DNA of 5,910 nucleotides from CAYMTV01 sp964393525 (lineage in GTDB: Bacteria > Patescibacteriota > Microgenomatia > Daviesbacterales > UBA10151), in contig CAYMTV010000051.1 of the NCBI GenBank assembly GCA_964393525.1, forward strand, positions 1 to 5,910, given 5' to 3'. Under the pieces are notes generated by a model, which saw only the letters and a program-made list of their open reading frames with translations, was not told the DNA's origin and did not search any database. This document shows positions 5,225-5,910 of this stretch, piece by piece. Position 1 is the stretch's first letter; every line of letters starts with the position of its first letter. Position numbers and translations under genes: made by a program.

Positions 5225-5253
5225 AGTATAGAAAAGACTTCATTTGTTGTCAA
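5225..5253 (-). promoter_or_regulatory. Near-consensus sigma70 promoter
   Basis: On the minus strand a perfect -35 TTGACA (5248-5253) is followed after exactly 17 bases by TATACT (5225-5230). This is the strongest promoter in the window. The predicted start point is about 5218-5219, giving a leader of only about 6-7 bases before the ATG at 5212. It would drive the 142-residue protein and possibly read through into argS. Confidence 0.8.
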
Positions 5254-5320
5254 TTACGTATCTTCTATAGCAAAGCTAATTGAAAATACCTTATATTTCA
5301 GGCACAAAGTGTCCTATGTT
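5254..5320. other. Short gap without gene
   Basis: Between the possible small gene and the strong promoter I see only a weak TAGC-AAA-GCTA hairpin (about 5268-5278) and no T-tract terminator. Transcripts from the carboxylase may therefore read into the 142-residue gene. Confidence 0.5.
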
Positions 5321-5464
5321 TTAATGGAACTTTTCAATATTAAAATGGCTGCCAATATTATCAATCAACTGCTCTCCTTCTAAAGCAAGTAAAGGTCCGA
5401 CTGGAGACCTAACCTGCCTTTTTAAACCATGCCATGGTGTTTGGGAATACTCAACTGCAGCCAT
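5321..5464 (-). CDS. Possible small protein, 47 residues
   Basis: An ATG at 5464, preceded four bases upstream by AAGGGGG (5469-5475), opens a 47-residue frame ending in TAA. It starts 18 bases after the stop of the carboxylase gene on the same strand, so it could be its cotranscribed partner. The protein begins MAAVEYSQTPWHGLKRQ and ends GSHFNIEKFH. It has one Trp, mixed charge, no membrane segment and no recognised motif. A 13-bp palindrome (ACCATG-C-CATGGT, 5426-5438) lies within it. The frame could also be chance, since short frames of this length are not rare; the ribosome binding site and position are the main support. Confidence 0.45.
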   Translation of the reverse strand: MAAVEYSQTPWHGLKRQVRSPVGPLLALEGEQLIDNIGSHFNIEKFH

Positions 5465-5482
5465 TTATCCCCCTTCGGAGCT

Positions 5483-5910
5483 TCATCCCAAACTCCTTCT
5501 TAAAATTGCCTGCCGCGTGATTAATTTTTCTAAGCTTTTACCGAAATTTAATCTTTTAAATATACTGTTTGATATCTTTTGATGCTCTATTTCTTCTTCA
5601 GTTTTAGGACCTAACTGTTCCCCTAAATATTCCTCTACTGCCTCTAAATCCTCCAGATAATCACTAGCTGCAGGGTTGAATTTCGCTAATTTTTTAATTA
5701 ATTCCCTGTTTATAAACCCTCCCGCCCTCATTAAATCTTTTTTCAGATTCAAATAATACTTTTCCAACAACCTAAGTGAAGACACTTTTGTTACGATCGT
5801 ATGATTTTTGTCTTGAGTGAGTGACCGAAGGCCACGGCCCGTTCCAATCAATTCCGGCGGCATCCCTAAACTGTAAAGCGCCCCGGTAAATCCAATCGCC
5901 CTGGGCAATT
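5483..5910 (-). CDS. ppcA: Phosphoenolpyruvate carboxylase, archaeal type (C-terminal part)
   Basis: Carboxylates phosphoenolpyruvate with bicarbonate to oxaloacetate and phosphate, a cytoplasmic anaplerotic step. Only about 142 residues are in the window; the frame is open through the right edge, so the start lies outside. The segment LPRAIGFTGALYSLGMPPEL followed by IGTGRGL matches what I know of the short archaeal-type (about 500-residue) enzyme, not the 900-residue bacterial type. The protein continues in helices (LEKYYLNLKKDLMRAGGF, then an acidic stretch) and ends in RQAILRRSLG, which looks like the natural C-terminus. The first in-window codon of the motif is TTG (Leu), not a start. 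A possible small gene follows 18 bases later. The family call is from recalled motifs; the gene symbol is the archaeal one. Confidence 0.82.
   Translation of the reverse strand, partial: LPRAIGFTGALYSLGMPPELIGTGRGLRSLTQDKNHTIVTKVSSLRLLEKYYLNLKKDLMRAGGFINRELIKKLAKFNPAASDYLEDLEAVEEYLGEQLGPKTEEEIEHQKISNSIFKRLNFGKSLEKLITRQAILRRSLG

Noticed and set aside
5426..5438. 13-bp palindrome ACCATGCCATGGT as an operator
   Set aside because: It lies inside a possible small coding frame, away from any promoter, and a short palindrome of this kind can occur by chance.

Overview
The window looks like a compact, AT-rich bacterial genome of the Candidate Phyla Radiation (Patescibacteria), most plausibly a Microgenomates-type lineage. 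This rests on four things: very tight gene packing with near-zero spacers; core promoter motifs lying directly against start codons; an archaeal-type phosphoenolpyruvate carboxylase in an otherwise bacterial context; and short palindromic repeats, including one whose translation contains PERSR, a peptide common in such genomes. The lineage is inference, because no rRNA is present.

Layout: the left end (1-187) has no convincing protein gene. It holds two small hairpins and a promoter for a proline tRNA (anticodon CGG, 188-259). A Tat-signal-like lytic transglycosylase (282-1280, +) starts only 22 bases after the tRNA. Everything else runs on the minus strand. In order of transcription these are: the 3' end of archaeal-type phosphoenolpyruvate carboxylase (cut by the right edge), a possible 47-residue protein, an unrecognised 142-residue Arg-rich protein behind a near-consensus sigma70 promoter, arginyl-tRNA synthetase (argS), a membrane-anchored metallophosphoesterase, and nucleoside diphosphate kinase (ndk). 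The last two are separated by 3 bases. ndk converges on the transglycosylase so closely that both TAA stops share one TTAA.

The genes are mostly housekeeping (translation, nucleotide balance, oxaloacetate supply) plus envelope work (cell-wall cleavage and an extracytoplasmic phosphoesterase). They do not form an obvious single pathway, and no defence, CRISPR or transposon system is visible.

The most unusual structure is a 54-codon in-frame insert in argS (about 3192-3353). It is built of several palindromic repeat-like units and sits at the junction with the anticodon-binding domain. Next come a set of extended -10 motifs placed 6-7 bases before ATG, which predicts leaderless mRNAs, and a two-armed TTTTGNN heptad repeat between argS and the phosphoesterase.
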